Of a DNA stretch of 64,000 nucleotides, positions 36,824 through 52,003 are shown in pieces. A model generated the notes under the pieces. That model ran no database searches, was not told the origin of the DNA, and saw nothing but the letters and a program-made list of their open reading frames with translations. Where the stretch lies: NCBI GenBank assembly GCA_905250075.1, contig CAJNOP010000034.1:479043-543042 (forward strand). The letters run 5' to 3'. How positions within the stretch are numbered: the first letter of the stretch is position 1; every line of letters begins with the position of its first letter. The position numbers and the translations under genes are program-made. Source of the stretch: Rotaria sp. Silwood1 (lineage: Eukaryota > Rotifera > Eurotatoria > Philodinida > Philodinidae).

Positions 36824-38057
36824 GAGGGAGGGATCCGAACTGTTCTCTCGACTTTGAAGTCATAGTTTAACCATAAGTAGGCATCAATATGCCTAGAAAA
36901 AGCCTGAAAGAAATCGTGCTCATGGGCCTTTGGTCAAAAGTTATGGACATATCATTATTCATGTAGAAACGTGTAACGGGGAACGAGGGAGGGGGACGGC
37001 GGCAATTTTTTCTAAAATCTCTGTAACTCTACCGATTTAAGCAATGCATTTTTTATTCTGCAGCGACTCTCGTTGCTTCCTATGATTAGTAAAAGTGTCA
37101 AACCAATAGGATGTAGCATCGGACAAATACAAATGTCTCATTTCTGCAGACTTTCGAATATGCTTCATACCGGTTCTTTAGTTCAAAGGAAATCATAGTC
37201 GACGCAGAGCACTTTTTCACCTATAATTCCGATTTCAGCTGTTTCATCTTAGAAGTCAACAATGTTTCTTATATATTCGAGAGAGAATTTCTGCAATAGA
37301 GTACTACCTCCGATCTTCCACTCACCTTCGGTGCCATATAAAGTAGGATCATTTTCTTCATCCGGTTCTCTGCCGTAACTTTCGTTCTCATGCTCATCGT
37401 CAAACCAAGCATCATAGTCTAGTGCAATCTCGTTCTTCACCTAATCCGACGAATTCATCAAAACTTTACTTAGTATTTCGTGCAATTGATTGACAAACTG
37501 TTGCTCAAGAATTTCATCCAAAGGACGATAGGAATCTTTCTTCGCCACATAATCAGTCAACATGGCTGTCACAGACTATGTATTTATCATTCCACTTCCA
37601 AAAATCTATAAGAGCAAATGGGCAGAGGATAATAACCCTTTGTTGTACCATTCTTTACATTCTTCCCTAGTATGATAAAATGACAGAGAGAATAGACATA
37701 AAGCCTGCATTATTGTACGTATAAGAAGGTCCACAGAACTAAAAGAATTTCTATCTTTTAAACACTAGATCTTATTGATTTGAAACTGTTACGAACCATA
37801 GGAAGCAACGAGAGTCGCTGCAGAATAAAAAATGCATTGCTTAAATCAGTAGAGTTACAGAGATTTTAGAAAAAATTTCCGCCGTCCCCCTCCCTCGTTC
37901 CCCGTTACACGTTTCTACATGAATAATGACATGTCCATAACTTTTGACCGAAGGCCCATGAGCACGATTTCTTTCAGGCTTTTTCTAGTCATATTGAGGC
38001 TTACTTATGGTTAAACTATGAGCTCAAAGTCGAGAGAACAGTTCGGGTACCTCCCTC
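36824..38057 (-). mobile_element. Non-autonomous DNA transposon with about 280-bp inverted repeats
   Basis: The arm from 36824 (GAGGGAGG) to about 37105 is repeated in inverse from about 37777 to 38057 (CCTCCCTC) with few differences; shared blocks include AGTCGAGAGAACAGTTCG and GCAACGAGAGTCGCTGCAG. The 670-bp centre carries, on the minus strand, the remains of an ORF (about 37580-37190) with LDEILEQQFVNQLHEILSK and EPDEENDPTLYGTEGEWK, highly acidic and probably the N-terminal part of the parent transposase. Immediate flanks (..CTA|TCGAGG and CCTCA|TAAG..) would allow a TA duplication, but this is uncertain. The outer 60 bases of each arm, read from inside outward, look like the 3' half of a tRNA (TGGTTAAACTATGACTTCAA then AGTTCGGATCC). 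Superfamily unknown. Confidence 0.75.
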
Positions 38058-39638
38058 ATAAGTTCAAATTCAGGCTACTAATAAATCATTTCTTGTTGAC
38101 TAGTATTTCAAAGTTCCAGATAAATTGATGTTTTCATTGAGATATATAATTTTTTATTGTAGAATCACATGATGCAATAATCATTACAATAGTCCGTCGC
38201 GAGTTTTTATTTTCTCGACACATTACACGAAATCGCTATTTTGTATCTCGATCATCTAAAGATTGGAGAATGGTACAATTTTCTTTCAAACGTTATTACA
38301 ATGTTTCATGTTACCATATGATAAAGTTTTTGTCCAAAACTTCGATAAGAAGTTCCGTTCGTTCTGACTTCACTTCACCAAATGACGGTTTTTGAAATGA
38401 GAGCTCTTTTTTTTTATACAAAGCAATGAAAAAAAAGCCAGTATTAGCAGTAGTACAACTGAGTGTCCATTAGGATCGAATGTTCCTGTCACACTTCGAA
38501 GATCATCTTGACATCTGAATTTCTATTCCTTTTACTGATAGAAAATCAGAACGAATTGGATATTAAAAATATCAATGGAAATGAATGAATACCTAATCAA
38601 GAGCTCCCATGTACCACATTACCAAAAATTTCATGAGTTTTTGATACAATATGAATGCAGACTTGAACCAGATCGATTGATGTTTCTGATTTTTCAAACA
38701 TGTTCAATTGTCTTACTCTGCATTAATGGATCATTCTAGTTTCACATGTTCAGTGAATGTATTTCTAAAAATATCAAATAAAGGCAAACTCTTGTACGAA
38801 ATAGTAAAATTTAAAAAAAACTGAAGAGACAAACATTATAAATATTTTTCATACAAGAAAGATTTGAATTAACGCAGTGTGTCTGATTATGTCAATTTTG
38901 CAACGCATCAGCGAAAAAATGTACTTGTCACAGTAAAAACAACATATGATTAGACATACCACAAAGAGATAACAGACAATGTAGAGAATAAGCGATACTT
39001 ATCGTAACAGGCAAGAATATTTAGATTTGACAATCATTTTTCGTGACAGTATGAACACAAAATTTACTATTCAGTTGTTTTAGATCTGAACAAGTTCTTC
39101 TATCAGTCTTTGTAAGTATTATAACACTACCAAATTGACGTTTAGTTCAAGCATTCATTACTGCAATCGAACGAATTTGTGATCATACTCTGAAATAATA
39201 AGGTGACGCAGCAATCTTTAAGTTTCAAAACATTAGAGTCACGCCAACAACTTTTACCTGATCTGACCTGTTTATCAGACCAAATATTACATTGATGAAT
39301 CAACTACACTAAAATATCAATCATGGATCCTTCATTATTTCTTTCGTATTCTACTATAGTTTCAAAATGTTTCACTAAGAGTAACAAACAAACTGAAATT
39401 TCCCGTATGTATGATTATCCATAAAGAAGTATTTTTTTTTTAGTTTGATTTCTCTTTTTTGTAATCTCATCTCATAGAAATAACAATGCTTCATGGATTA
39501 CAACTATGCACTAGTCGAATAATATAATGCACAAAAAATAAAATATCTATTTATTAAAGCACAAAACAGGGAAGCAAAGGCAACACAGACAGCAATGATA
39601 TGTAAGTGTGATTTCTTTTTCTTGTCTATTTCATGTCA
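38058..39638. other. Intergenic DNA between the transposon and the esterase
   Basis: AT-rich, no open frame with coding character. The segment next to 39639 is the 3' flank of the minus-strand esterase. No repeats identified. Confidence 0.4.
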
Positions 39639-41880
<2,242 letters not shown>

Positions 41881-44196
41881 GATTATTGATATTGACAAGC
41901 ATACCGTCAGTCGACGCTTGTCGTTGAAACACTCGACGGAGAATCATCAGACGACAATTGCATCGATGCTTGACTTCAATTTTATGTTGATAGCAACTGC
42001 CAATGATAACGATAATATGATACGATAGTTGGGTTAGTTGTAATGGAATAATATGATTAGAGAGTAATGGTGATGATGTTACTTGTCTTAATCTTAGTCG
42101 TTCTTCAAGTAATACACAAGTACAAGAACACTTGTTATACATTGATATTCGCGTTGACGAGTGCACATTGACAATGCGTCGCAACGTCGAAGATAGATTG
42201 ATTGATAAGCGAAAAGAGAAATTGAATAAATGGAAAACTTTATTTTTAATTAAATATCTCTAGAGAGGAATTTTTTGATGATTTTAATCAATATTGATAA
42301 TATATTCTAAAATAAAAGGAAGGCGCTTTTTTTCCCCTTTTTAGGTTTTAAAATCTTACAAAACTTGACATGAACTCAGTTAATTCCAAACCTACAATTA
42401 TTTTATGCGTCTAAATTTTGACAGGCAGAAAAAGGGATAGAGAGAGAAAGAGAGCAAACGGGAAAAGTGTTGAGTATCATGAAAAAAACTGTCAACTATT
42501 TCAATATCTATGTGTTTGCTTGCGTGATGAAAAATGGTAGAGAGAGAGAGGGAGAAAACTCTGTGCTATAGCGGTAGCAATGGCGATAACAGTAGTTACA
42601 AAAAGAACGGATGAAAAAAAGCGGAACTAAATGAGAGTGGTTCTTCCGCTTTGTAGGAACAAATAACAAGAGACTTAGTTTCTTATTCTCTATCATTTTC
42701 CTTTAAGCACCTTTACTTATGTACAATTATGCACCTAGACATTCACATTAATAATAGCCGGATATATGATATAATAAAAAGACTAAACAATACTTTTCTA
42801 TTACCTAGTTAACTATTTATATTAATATTATACTGTCATCATTCTTTCGAATTCTTGTTCTTGTTCTTCTCTTCCCCTTTCACACTGCTGATAATTCAGT
42901 TTATCTTTATCTTCCTAATAGTTATGTAGATCGAGTTCTTATTTCTGATGATGTGATGATGATATTTCCTTTTTTGAGAAGTGGTTTCTCCTTTCCTCAC
43001 TCTTTTCTATCATCATCGTCTTTTTTTTCTACTTGATTGCATTTCTTTTGGTTTCTCATACGATTTGTTATTGTGCTCGCTTTCATGCTTGCTAGTCGAC
43101 TCATCTTACTAGTTTATATTATTGAAAAAAAAGAAGAAAAGAAGATTCATGTTGTCTTTTTACTTGTTAATGATCACCATACACTCAAAGAACTGTAAGA
43201 TCGAATGCAAGCGAATGAGCATACATGCGAAATAAATACAAGTATATAGTTATTAAACAGCATGCGGTGATTAGAAAATACTATTTGACAAGTTGACTAA
43301 GTAGGAGTATAGACAACTATTGATTACAAAGAAAAAACCTGCCTTGTATACAAAAAGAAAAAGAAACTATTGATGGTTTTTATTGCCGTAGGGTTCAAAC
43401 GGACGACATCGACAAACATACATCCGGCACGAGAACTATTTATTATATACACGTTAACGAAGCGACAATGATGGCCCGCAAAAAAAAGTGAATGAACTAA
43501 TGATGTTTTCTATAGCCTTGAAATCAAAATAATTTATTCAAGAGTACTTTTATTTGAAAAAAAAAACAAACAAAAATACTTAAAAAAAATTATAATTGAC
43601 AATTTATATATATTAATCTTATTCACTAATTTGTCTTTTTTTACAGTTAATTATTTTCACATATATAATGATTGTTTCTTATGAATACTTGACATGTTTT
43701 TTCTTTTTTGAGAAACTTATGCATATTAGTCATCTTTATTTATTTAAGATTTATTACATATATATATATAAAATGAACGATTGCATATATTTTTCATGAA
43801 ATTCCATGATTGATTTGTACCGAGAAATAAGATATTGAATTATGATTGTTGAAAATTGAATACGAGGATTTCCGAGATTGATTATTATTAATATTTTTAT
43901 TAATTGAAAACAAACTCTTCAAAACTCGAACAATCTCTGTCGATATTCACATCAAGTACTATATGAAATCAAATGAACTTCATAAAAAAAAAGAACTCGT
44001 TATTTTTCAAGTAAAAAGAACAATGTTAAGTTGATTTATGTGAACACATATCAATACAGTTAACTTAAACTGACGATCATTCATAATGCAGCAATTTAAA
44101 GATCAATACTTATAACAGACGATATATGAAGAATGAGGCACCTGTATTATGTTTTTTTTAAGATTTTGGAAAGTTCTTAGAAAAATCATTCATTGA
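41881..44196. other. 5' flank of the esterase and intergenic DNA
   Basis: Contains the esterase promoter on the minus strand, several AG-rich (about 42436-42560) and CT-rich (42840-43030) tracts, and an (AT)n run near 43757. No supported gene. Frames overlapping 41810-42184 are shadows of the esterase or chance. Confidence 0.45.
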
Positions 44197-44502
44197 CTAA
44201 CAAGATAATGAGACAGCTTTCTGTTCTACAATAATATAAGTTTCTTGGCCAATGTACATATTATCTTCCAATAACAAAAACATTACACGAAAAGAGATAT
44301 CGAAGTTGGTAGTACGCTCTACAACACATATCTTTCTTCCATTCAAAATTTTTTTAATTAGAATCGTTTCTTTCTTATCGGATGAACCTATACACATAAG
44401 TTATATGTTATTATATATCAATTGAATGACGATCAGCATTTGTTTAACAGCTTATCATATATGAAAAATTTTTTTACCAGAAAACAACACTTCGATTAAC
44501 AT
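44197..44502 (-). CDS. Small unrecognised protein, two exons, 71 aa (tentative)
   Basis: Minus-strand exons 44502-44478 and 44387-44197, joined across a 90-nt intron (TCTG|GTAAAA...GTGTATAG|GTTC). The join keeps one frame from ATG to TAG, with a stop directly upstream of the ATG. The product begins MLIEVLFSGSSDKKETILIK and continues with a Lys/Arg-rich then hydrophobic beta-like stretch to a C-terminal SLSC. No signal peptide, domain or homologue is recognised. It could instead be terminal exons of a longer minus-strand gene whose other parts lie near 47.3-48.2 kb, where similarly sized minus frames occur, but no phase-consistent connection was found. Confidence 0.35.
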
Positions 44503-45722
44503 TCATTTTTGAACGTTTTTATACCGTATTTCAAAACAATCAATATTCTGCTTACTTTTTGTATGAACATGAGTTTCCATATAATTCGTATTACAAATGT
44601 TTTCCATCTCATATTATAATTCAAAATGTGTTGTACGCTGATCTCTTGAAATGAAAAAAATTGTTCAGTCAGTCAATGATTTGATTTCTTTTTCTTGCTT
44701 TATCCAACATAAAATTAAGCCAATTCAAGTTTTTCGAACTAGGAATTCATATTGAACGATAAAGTCTGTCTTATCGAACAGTTTTATCAATCGATTCAAA
44801 GTTACTATTGATACATCATTTGATTAAAAAACTTGTAATGCAATGATTAGAATTAATCTTACCATGAAGCAGAAGAATCGATTATTGTATCTCTTATCAT
44901 TTTAGTTTCTTGCATAATAAGAAATACTAGTTTTTAATCAACAGCTCAATATTCTTGTATAACACAAAAGTCACTGGGTTTTTTCCCAAGAATGATTTTT
45001 CTAGACATTTTCTAAAACTCTGCGAAAGACAGAGCAAGACTGTCTCATGTTTGATATGTCATTTCTTAGTTTGATGAAATAAAGGTAACAATAGAATCAC
45101 TATATTCTGATGACTTCTATCGATGTATTTTCTACGAAATAACATTTATTCTTTGAATAATTATGAAATTTTAGAATTCATATAATTATTCTCATTCTCT
45201 TTGTTGCTTATTTCAATCATTGTATAGTATACATGTTAAAACAGAATAACCAATTAATTTGAGAATTCTCTTTTACATCTTGCAGACGTATTCTGACCAT
45301 TATTTATCTCATTTTTCCTTTCATCCCTATAATTTATTTTTTGGACCTTGATTTTTCTATCAACTAGAAAACTAGAAAACCGCTTTCAACCAAATATATA
45401 TATATGTGTGTGTGTTTTTCTCTTTCGACTTTACAATAACAATGTACAAGAATTTTGTTCCTCAAGCATAATAACAAAGAAAAAAGAAATGTTTCACCTT
45501 ATTCACTGATCAGTAATATAATTGTAAGACATGTTTGTGTGTCTCTAACATTACATTAAAACAACAAGAAGCAGAGAAAAAGAAGAAAAAAAATGTATTT
45601 TACATTTATGCTAATGCCATTTGAAGTCAATGTCATATATACATACATACAACAAAAAGTGAAGACCATCATCAGCAAACTATTATAAACGAATCGTTGA
45701 CAAAGAAATATTATCAATCAAA
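44503..45722. other. Intergenic DNA upstream of the coiled-coil gene
   Basis: AT-rich. (AT)n followed by (GT)n at about 45394-45414. The last 60 bases before 45723 are A-rich and lead into a good start context (ATCAAAATGAAAC). No other gene seen. Confidence 0.45.
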
Positions 45723-46817
45723 ATGAAACATACAATGGATGATGGTGTTCTTCAAACAAATCTTTTACACGCATTTCAAAAAAATAAAATAATGCAAGGA
45801 AAATTAAATGAACGTCAACGTTCATATTATGTAGATTTAATTAAAGATATGCAAGATTATAAGTTAAAAGAAAAATTAAATAAAGAATTATTATATACAT
45901 GGAAAAAAGAAAGTTATGTTCGACAATTAAAAAAAAACTTACAAGAATATGAACGAAAACGTTTTGGTGTAAGAGATGCTTATTATGAATATCAAGCAAG
46001 AAATTTAGATTCTATTATAGCTGGTCAACAAGGTCTTGTTATACCACCGAAAGAAGAAGAACGTCGTTTAAATATTAATACAAAATTCCGTCAATTTCTT
46101 GCAGATTATCCACTTCAAACAAAATCATCAACGCGTGTTGTTCAATCAGCTAATCCTGTTACGATTCAAATAAAAGAAGAACAAAAGCAAGAAGATGAAG
46201 ATGCTCGTGCTGTAGAAGAAACATGGAAACAAATTCATGCACAATCAGCTGTAGGTTTACGAAGAAAACGACCAAAACTATTGCCAACTATTCAACGTTC
46301 ATCAACAATGGATGAAATTAGACGAAATAATACTCTAAATAAAATTCTTATTCCACCGACTGTAGCTATTGTATCTAGTCTACTTGTTACTACAACGCCA
46401 GAGTTAGTTAATCTATCATCAGAAGACAAAGATAAAACCGCATTAGTACCATCAAAATCAACACCCATTGTCTCGTCAATGGTTGAAGGTATTGAACCAG
46501 TACTAATTTCGTCTGAAACATTACAAAAACAGACTCGAGCTGATCTTGTTACAATGCGTAGTGTACGACGACCACAAAAAAATCCAATAGATTTAAATAT
46601 GACTTTTGAATCACGAAAGCGTATTTATCAAATAAATAAACGTATGTGTGGTTATCAATTATGTCATCGTAAATGTGCTTTACAATATAATTCGCGATTT
46701 GATCGACCACAACAAATAGATGCAGCTGATGATGACGAAAATTTACTTATTGAAATGAATGAAATTACTCGACGAAGATATGAAGATAGACATCAATCGG
46801 ATAAAGCTTTTGTTTAA
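45723..46817 (+). CDS. Unrecognised 364-aa coiled-coil protein, intronless
   Basis: A single open frame from ATG in a favourable context (CAAAATG) to TAA, with strong coding character (A/T third positions as in the neighbouring host genes). Residues about 15-100 are charged and helical (LNERQRSYYVDLIKDMQDYK, then KKNLQEYERKRFGVRDAYYE), predicted coiled coil. Residues 100-140 include VIPPKEEERRLNINTKF. The middle is Ser/Thr/Val-rich and probably disordered. The C-terminal third has a Cys-containing segment (NKRMCGYQLCHRKCALQY) and ends with an acidic patch. There is no signal peptide or membrane segment, so it is cytosolic or cytoskeletal. Family not recognised. Reads as a genuine, intact gene. 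Confidence 0.75.
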   Translation: MKHTMDDGVLQTNLLHAFQKNKIMQGKLNERQRSYYVDLIKDMQDYKLKEKLNKELLYTWKKESYVRQLKKNLQEYERKRFGVRDAYYEYQARNLDSIIAGQQGLVIPPKEEERRLNINTKFRQFLADYPLQTKSSTRVVQSANPVTIQIKEEQKQEDEDARAVEETWKQIHAQSAVGLRRKRPKLLPTIQRSSTMDEIRRNNTLNKILIPPTVAIVSSLLVTTTPELVNLSSEDKDKTALVPSKSTPIVSSMVEGIEPVLISSETLQKQTRADLVTMRSVRRPQKNPIDLNMTFESRKRIYQINKRMCGYQLCHRKCALQYNSRFDRPQQIDAADDDENLLIEMNEITRRRYEDRHQSDKAFV

Positions 46818-48716
46818 ATATAATTTTATTTTTTAAATAACAAATATATTTTGTTGTCAGTTATTTTGACAAATGAATATATAACCTTAAAATAGTAACA
46901 ATGAACCATATTTGAATTGGTTCATTCAGTATACATATATCAAAAAGATACTTAAAGAATAACTTTTATTCATATTCATTTCAAATAGAGATTACATCAT
47001 TCAACTTATAAATATATAGACATAGAATGATTGATTTCTGGTACGTTTAATGAACCATTGAGTGTAGACATTTGTGTCGGAAGTTTTTGACCGTTTTTCT
47101 CCTTTATTTATTAAGAAACAATCTGATAGTGAAGACATATGCTGAGAGAAAACTGGTTATTTTCAGCGATTTTCTACTCTAAAATATGATCAACGAGTTC
47201 GATTATTTCATTGATGTAATTTTTCATTTCCATTTTTTATGTAATTAATTAGAATGGTTATTAATATAAAACTAAACTATTCAAACATATAGAGAAAAAA
47301 ATCTCACTCAGCTTTGAACGAAAATATAACCGAGTTACCTTGGTCGATAATTATTTCTGATATTTTCTTTTGTTTTATTACGCAAACACTTGGAAAAACA
47401 TTGAAGTCAAAACAAATAGTAACGTTAGTAACTGGAAAGGAATGATCACATAAACATTTTTGCATGCCATTGTTAACATGGCAAATGCCAATAATTGAAA
47501 TCCATGAATTCAATTCTCTCATCAAGAATCATCACTATGAACATTAAACCTATGTAATGAATCACTATTATTTATGTGTCAATAAAGTCAAAATATTTTA
47601 GAAAAAAATCTTTTATTACTCATTATGAGAAAAAAATTTTACTATGAAATTTACATATTAACAATGTTTAAGTGTGACAATAGATGGCAATAACGAGCAA
47701 CAAAGTACAGAACATGCTATATTTTCGATAGACTAACATATTTTTAAACATATATAATTACAGATAAACCTATAGAATAGTTTATATTTTAACTTTGGAA
47801 ATTCGATAACAAAATGTAACAGATTATCATAGATAGAAATGTTTAATTTATTTAAACAACAATATACGCATACACAATTCTATACATTCGCTTACTAACG
47901 TAAATGATGAAAAGTAATCATTCCCTTATGAGCACATAATTATGTAAAATGAGAAATAAGAATATTGTATCAAAATAGTTTATGTTTGGTAAAATCATGA
48001 AATATTCTAAATTTACCCTCTATCCAATATTCTCATGTCATCAATTTTTGTAATATGCCTCATAAGAAATGTACTACTTTTTTTTTTGATTTTGAAATTG
48101 TAATAAGCATAATTTAGTGGTGAACTTTTTCTTTTTGCTCTTGATAGTACAAAGTACTTACTGAAATATTCGACCAATGATATATTATTCATATATGGTT
48201 TCAAGTTCATATAATGCCTATCATTTATATTTTATTGTGGTGAAAAGAAGTGAAAATCTATTAGTATTTGATCAATGAAATACTTAAATTGACGATACGT
48301 GGGTTTTTTTATACAATAATATTCGATATTGGCCTCTTAATGAATATGTATCTTACGATTAGATTAAATTTTAAAGTGACTTTAGTTTTGCACAGATAGT
48401 GTAACGATGTTAAGCATTCGATTAACTACGTTTTGGTTAATGCAAAAAAAAAAAGTTACAATTTATTTTATAAATATATGTTACAGTTAACATGAGAACT
48501 CCATTGAGTTTCGGATGTACGAATGACTTTTAATAAATTCTTGTAAAGAAAACTTTACAATAGCAACAACGATTTATAAATAAGATGATAACAGTTCACA
48601 AAATAAAATCTCATTAAACACTATAAGTAGCATGTTATAAAATAATTCCGATCCAACATTTACCAAGAATGATTATGCGTCATATACCATCAATTATAGT
48701 ATTTAGACAACTAACC
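46818..48716. other. Intergenic DNA with two minus-strand coding-like frames
   Basis: After the coiled-coil gene come 3' flank and AT-rich DNA. Minus frames at 47304-47522 (contains SWISIIGICHVNNGMQKCLC) and 48013-48204 (contains SPLNYAYYNFKIKKK) look mildly protein-like, and each has a possible AG acceptor just upstream. I could not connect them to each other or to the small gene at 44.2-44.5 kb, so no gene is called. Confidence 0.3.
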
Positions 48717-48891
48717 TAAGCAGACAAACTTTTGGGAAAATGCGCTTAAACGTACAAAAAGGCCGAAAAATGGGTGTTTTTGGCTCACAGTCGGGAACCA
48801 CGAGTGTGAGCCAAAAATGACCACTTTTTTTGCCGATTTTAAGCCAATATGTGTGCATTTAAACGTGTTTTCCCAAAAGTTTGTCTGCTTG
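48717..48891. mobile_element. Short foldback MITE, about 175 bp
   Basis: AAGCAGACAAACTTTTGGGA at 48718 is repeated in inverse as TCCCAAAAGTTTGTCTGCTT ending at 48890. The arms continue as a degenerate pairing, and the centre is a second hairpin (TTGGCTCACA ... TGTGAGCCAA). No coding capacity and no clear target duplication. Unlike the MITE at 22.3 kb in sequence, so a different family. Confidence 0.75.
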
Positions 48892-51800
48892 GGAAAGTTA
48901 ACATTCAATTTCATTAGAGCTTACAACTACTCGTTACGCTCCTGTATCATAATTATAAGACACACCCTGTCATCCAATGCCCTCATATCTTCAAGATGAT
49001 AAATAATGCATCGAAAATATTTTTCCGATGCAAAAGAAAACAATACATCTAATAACTATTTTATTTTCATCAATCATTCAATGTCTCCACCTGGGAGACA
49101 TAAATAAAAAAATCAGAGTCGAAATATATAATCTTTTTAACAAAATAAACTAAATCAAGCTATCTTTGTTTATACATAGAGTAACAATCTAAACACATCT
49201 CCATTATTAAGTAAACTTCCAAATATAATAAAATTTTAATAAGAATATTTATATACTCACGATATCTTTTATTACAGAATTAAAAAATGCTGTTGCAATC
49301 TCAGCTATCAATTATGTCTGATATCACTCAAACCTAACATTTTTGAAGAGTCGTCAATTCTTTTCTTTTTTAGAATGCTTTTTATAAAAATATACATATA
49401 GTAAAGTAACAGAGCAGCAAAAATGATTTGTTGAAATATTAGTGATTATTAGTTTTTCTTTTCACTAATATTTGTAATGTTTTGAAATTCCTCATTTTTA
49501 TTTCATCAGAAAGATAATGAAAAACACATCTAATTAGATCATACGATGTATCTGCTTTTCTTACTTCCACACATTGTTAACAGGGATTACACCATGATTT
49601 ACTGTCCATTGATTATTTTGAAGACGAGAAATGAGTAGTCACGAAGACAATCAATGTGTTGTTACAACCAAAATTTCAATAGAGTTTCCAAGCGTAATAT
49701 AACATCACGTACAATTAGTTATTTAAAAGATCGATATTCTCGACAGAGCAAACATATAACTTCTTCACACCTAAATATTTACGTTGTGGTTGATTTACTA
49801 TAGACAAACGATTTTTTAACATCGTTTATAAGAATACGAGATGACATGGGGGACTCTAACCTCGAAAAGGCAGAAACGAAGTTATAACAGAAGAATCTTT
49901 AATGACATTGCGACACCATTACGAGGTAGGTCGTATTGACATTTCTGCGTCCTTGAAAGCTGCTGCATTGAAACATTTTTAGCGCCCATCAAAAATAAAA
50001 ACAGCCATCTGTCTTTGTTTTTGTGCTATTTGTTCATATATTTATTGAGATTCATTTTTTTTTGTTCGGACACTACATTGATTGTAGCAATGACTACTCA
50101 TTTGTTCATTTCTTTGCTTTGAAATAATCAACGGACAGTATATCGTGCATAAGTGTTGATAGATGACTAACCTGTGAAATTTCTTTTGAACAATAAAAGA
50201 AATTTATTTATTTCAGAAAGTGTCTTGACAAGAAACATTTTTTATACGATCAAATATAGAAAAATACTTTGTAGTATTACAAAACCTAAACTTTTATTAA
50301 AACAAAGAAGATCGTTTGTTTACACAAAATCAGTTTAATCAATCAGAGAAGTTGTATGACAACTAAGGAAATATTTAAATAGCTAATAAGCTGAATTCGG
50401 TGCTTTGATTTGACGAGTTATTTTTTGTCCAATATTCTAAACTCATATGTTATATTTTAACAAAAGAAATGAATGACTATTATTTTATTTTCATGATATA
50501 TGATGATTCCAAACATTTGATGTTGATTAAGTAGCTTATCATTTCTCTGTGTAACAGTTTTGATTCCAGAACATTAACAAAAAGCCACATGTCTAACGAA
50601 AAATAATTATGATTAATTATTGACACATGTAATGCTAGTAACATGATAACATGTCACTTATTCAAAAACTACTTGTCATATAAATCTGAGTGCAAGTTGC
50701 TGGAACGGTAAGATACTTTTGATAGACATTTCTTAGTGTGTTTTAGCAAACATTAAAGAAATTACATGAAGTTTAAAAAGTTTTCTATACTATTTAGATA
50801 AGATTCAAAAGATCTAATATGACATAAAAGCAAAGAAAATTTTAAGTCTATACAACAAAGCGAATGAAGAGTACTTTAGTTTCTACAGTTATGCGAGTTA
50901 GAATTGTTAATCTAGGCAATGAGAGAAAGTTTAACTTGCTCACTATCAAAATTCCACACATATTGACGCCCTAATTTCATAAAATATGTTTTCAAACATT
51001 AATGAGCGTGTTATTATTCAAAAGCATAATTCTTTCTGCTTGAAAAATGAACAAACGACTATAGTACTTTTCTTTGAAAATTTTTCATAAAAATTGATTG
51101 TAGAAAATGTTGAATTTCTAATATATATCATCATTAGTTATTTTCTGTTCTTAAGTTTTTGAGGAATAAATAAGAGACAACGTCATTTTGAAAAGTTGTT
51201 TTGATTAGATGTTATTATTTATTATCCAGATGAAAAGATAGGTGGCCAGTTTCATTCAGAAACTTCCGGATAATAGTGAGAAGGTAGAAACAAGCACACC
51301 ATGTCTGGATTCAGTCGATGGATTTTTCCACTTTCAGAAGGAAATGGCAAAAATCAATTAGAGCCGACCGTCAGACACGTTCATTATAATACTGCTTTCA
51401 AGTTCCAACCATGTTCCGATCGGAAACGACGTCTTTCATGCGAATTTTTGCCAGAGAATCACGAAGCTCCACATCAGAACCATTGATATGGATAGAAAAA
51501 AATCTAATTATTCAAAGATGATATAACTAACATATGCTCCGAACATGACTTATCAATTTTGTTAACGTTGTCATTTAAAAGTTCTAAGCAATCTAGTCGA
51601 AGTAATGTATATCTTGATGATCTTAACTTGTCTCTTTATACTCTATTTGGTAAGTATTATAATCATGTGTTGACGATAAGTAACATGCATATTGTTGCAG
51701 ATCAATGAAATGAAAAGAATTTGATTTATCATACATGATGCAATGAAAAAATGAAATCTTTCATGTTTGATTAGTCCTAATGAACATAATCATTCGTCTA

Positions 51801-52003
51801 ATTTCAAAAAAAAAAGAATATCCGTGTTTTTACTTCTACAGCAACAGAAACATTTAGTATACACATATATGTCTAAAAGGAAAATTAATTTTTATTCTGA
51901 TATTTCGGCTGTTAAATCATGATTTTCCTTCTAGAAAATTGTTTATCTCAAAACAAGTTTTCATTAATATAAACATCAATAATTTATCATTAAGTATATA
52001 AAT
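48892..52003. other. Intergenic DNA
   Basis: No supported gene. A 61-codon frame at 51301-51486 starts with ATG and is a little richer in GC than its surroundings (contains YNTAFKFQPCSDRKRRLS). An open stretch at about 51510-51650 ends in a good GTAAGT donor (reads SNVYLDDLNLSLYTLF). Both might be exons of the zinc-ribbon gene that ends at 52156, but phases do not close. Confidence 0.35.

Noticed and set aside
36824-38057. Possible large virus-like (Polinton-type) element because of the long inverted repeats
   Set aside because: Far too short, no capsid or polymerase sequence, and the structure fits a non-autonomous DNA transposon.
42508-42696. 62-codon minus frame
   Set aside because: Built on AG/CT-rich low complexity.
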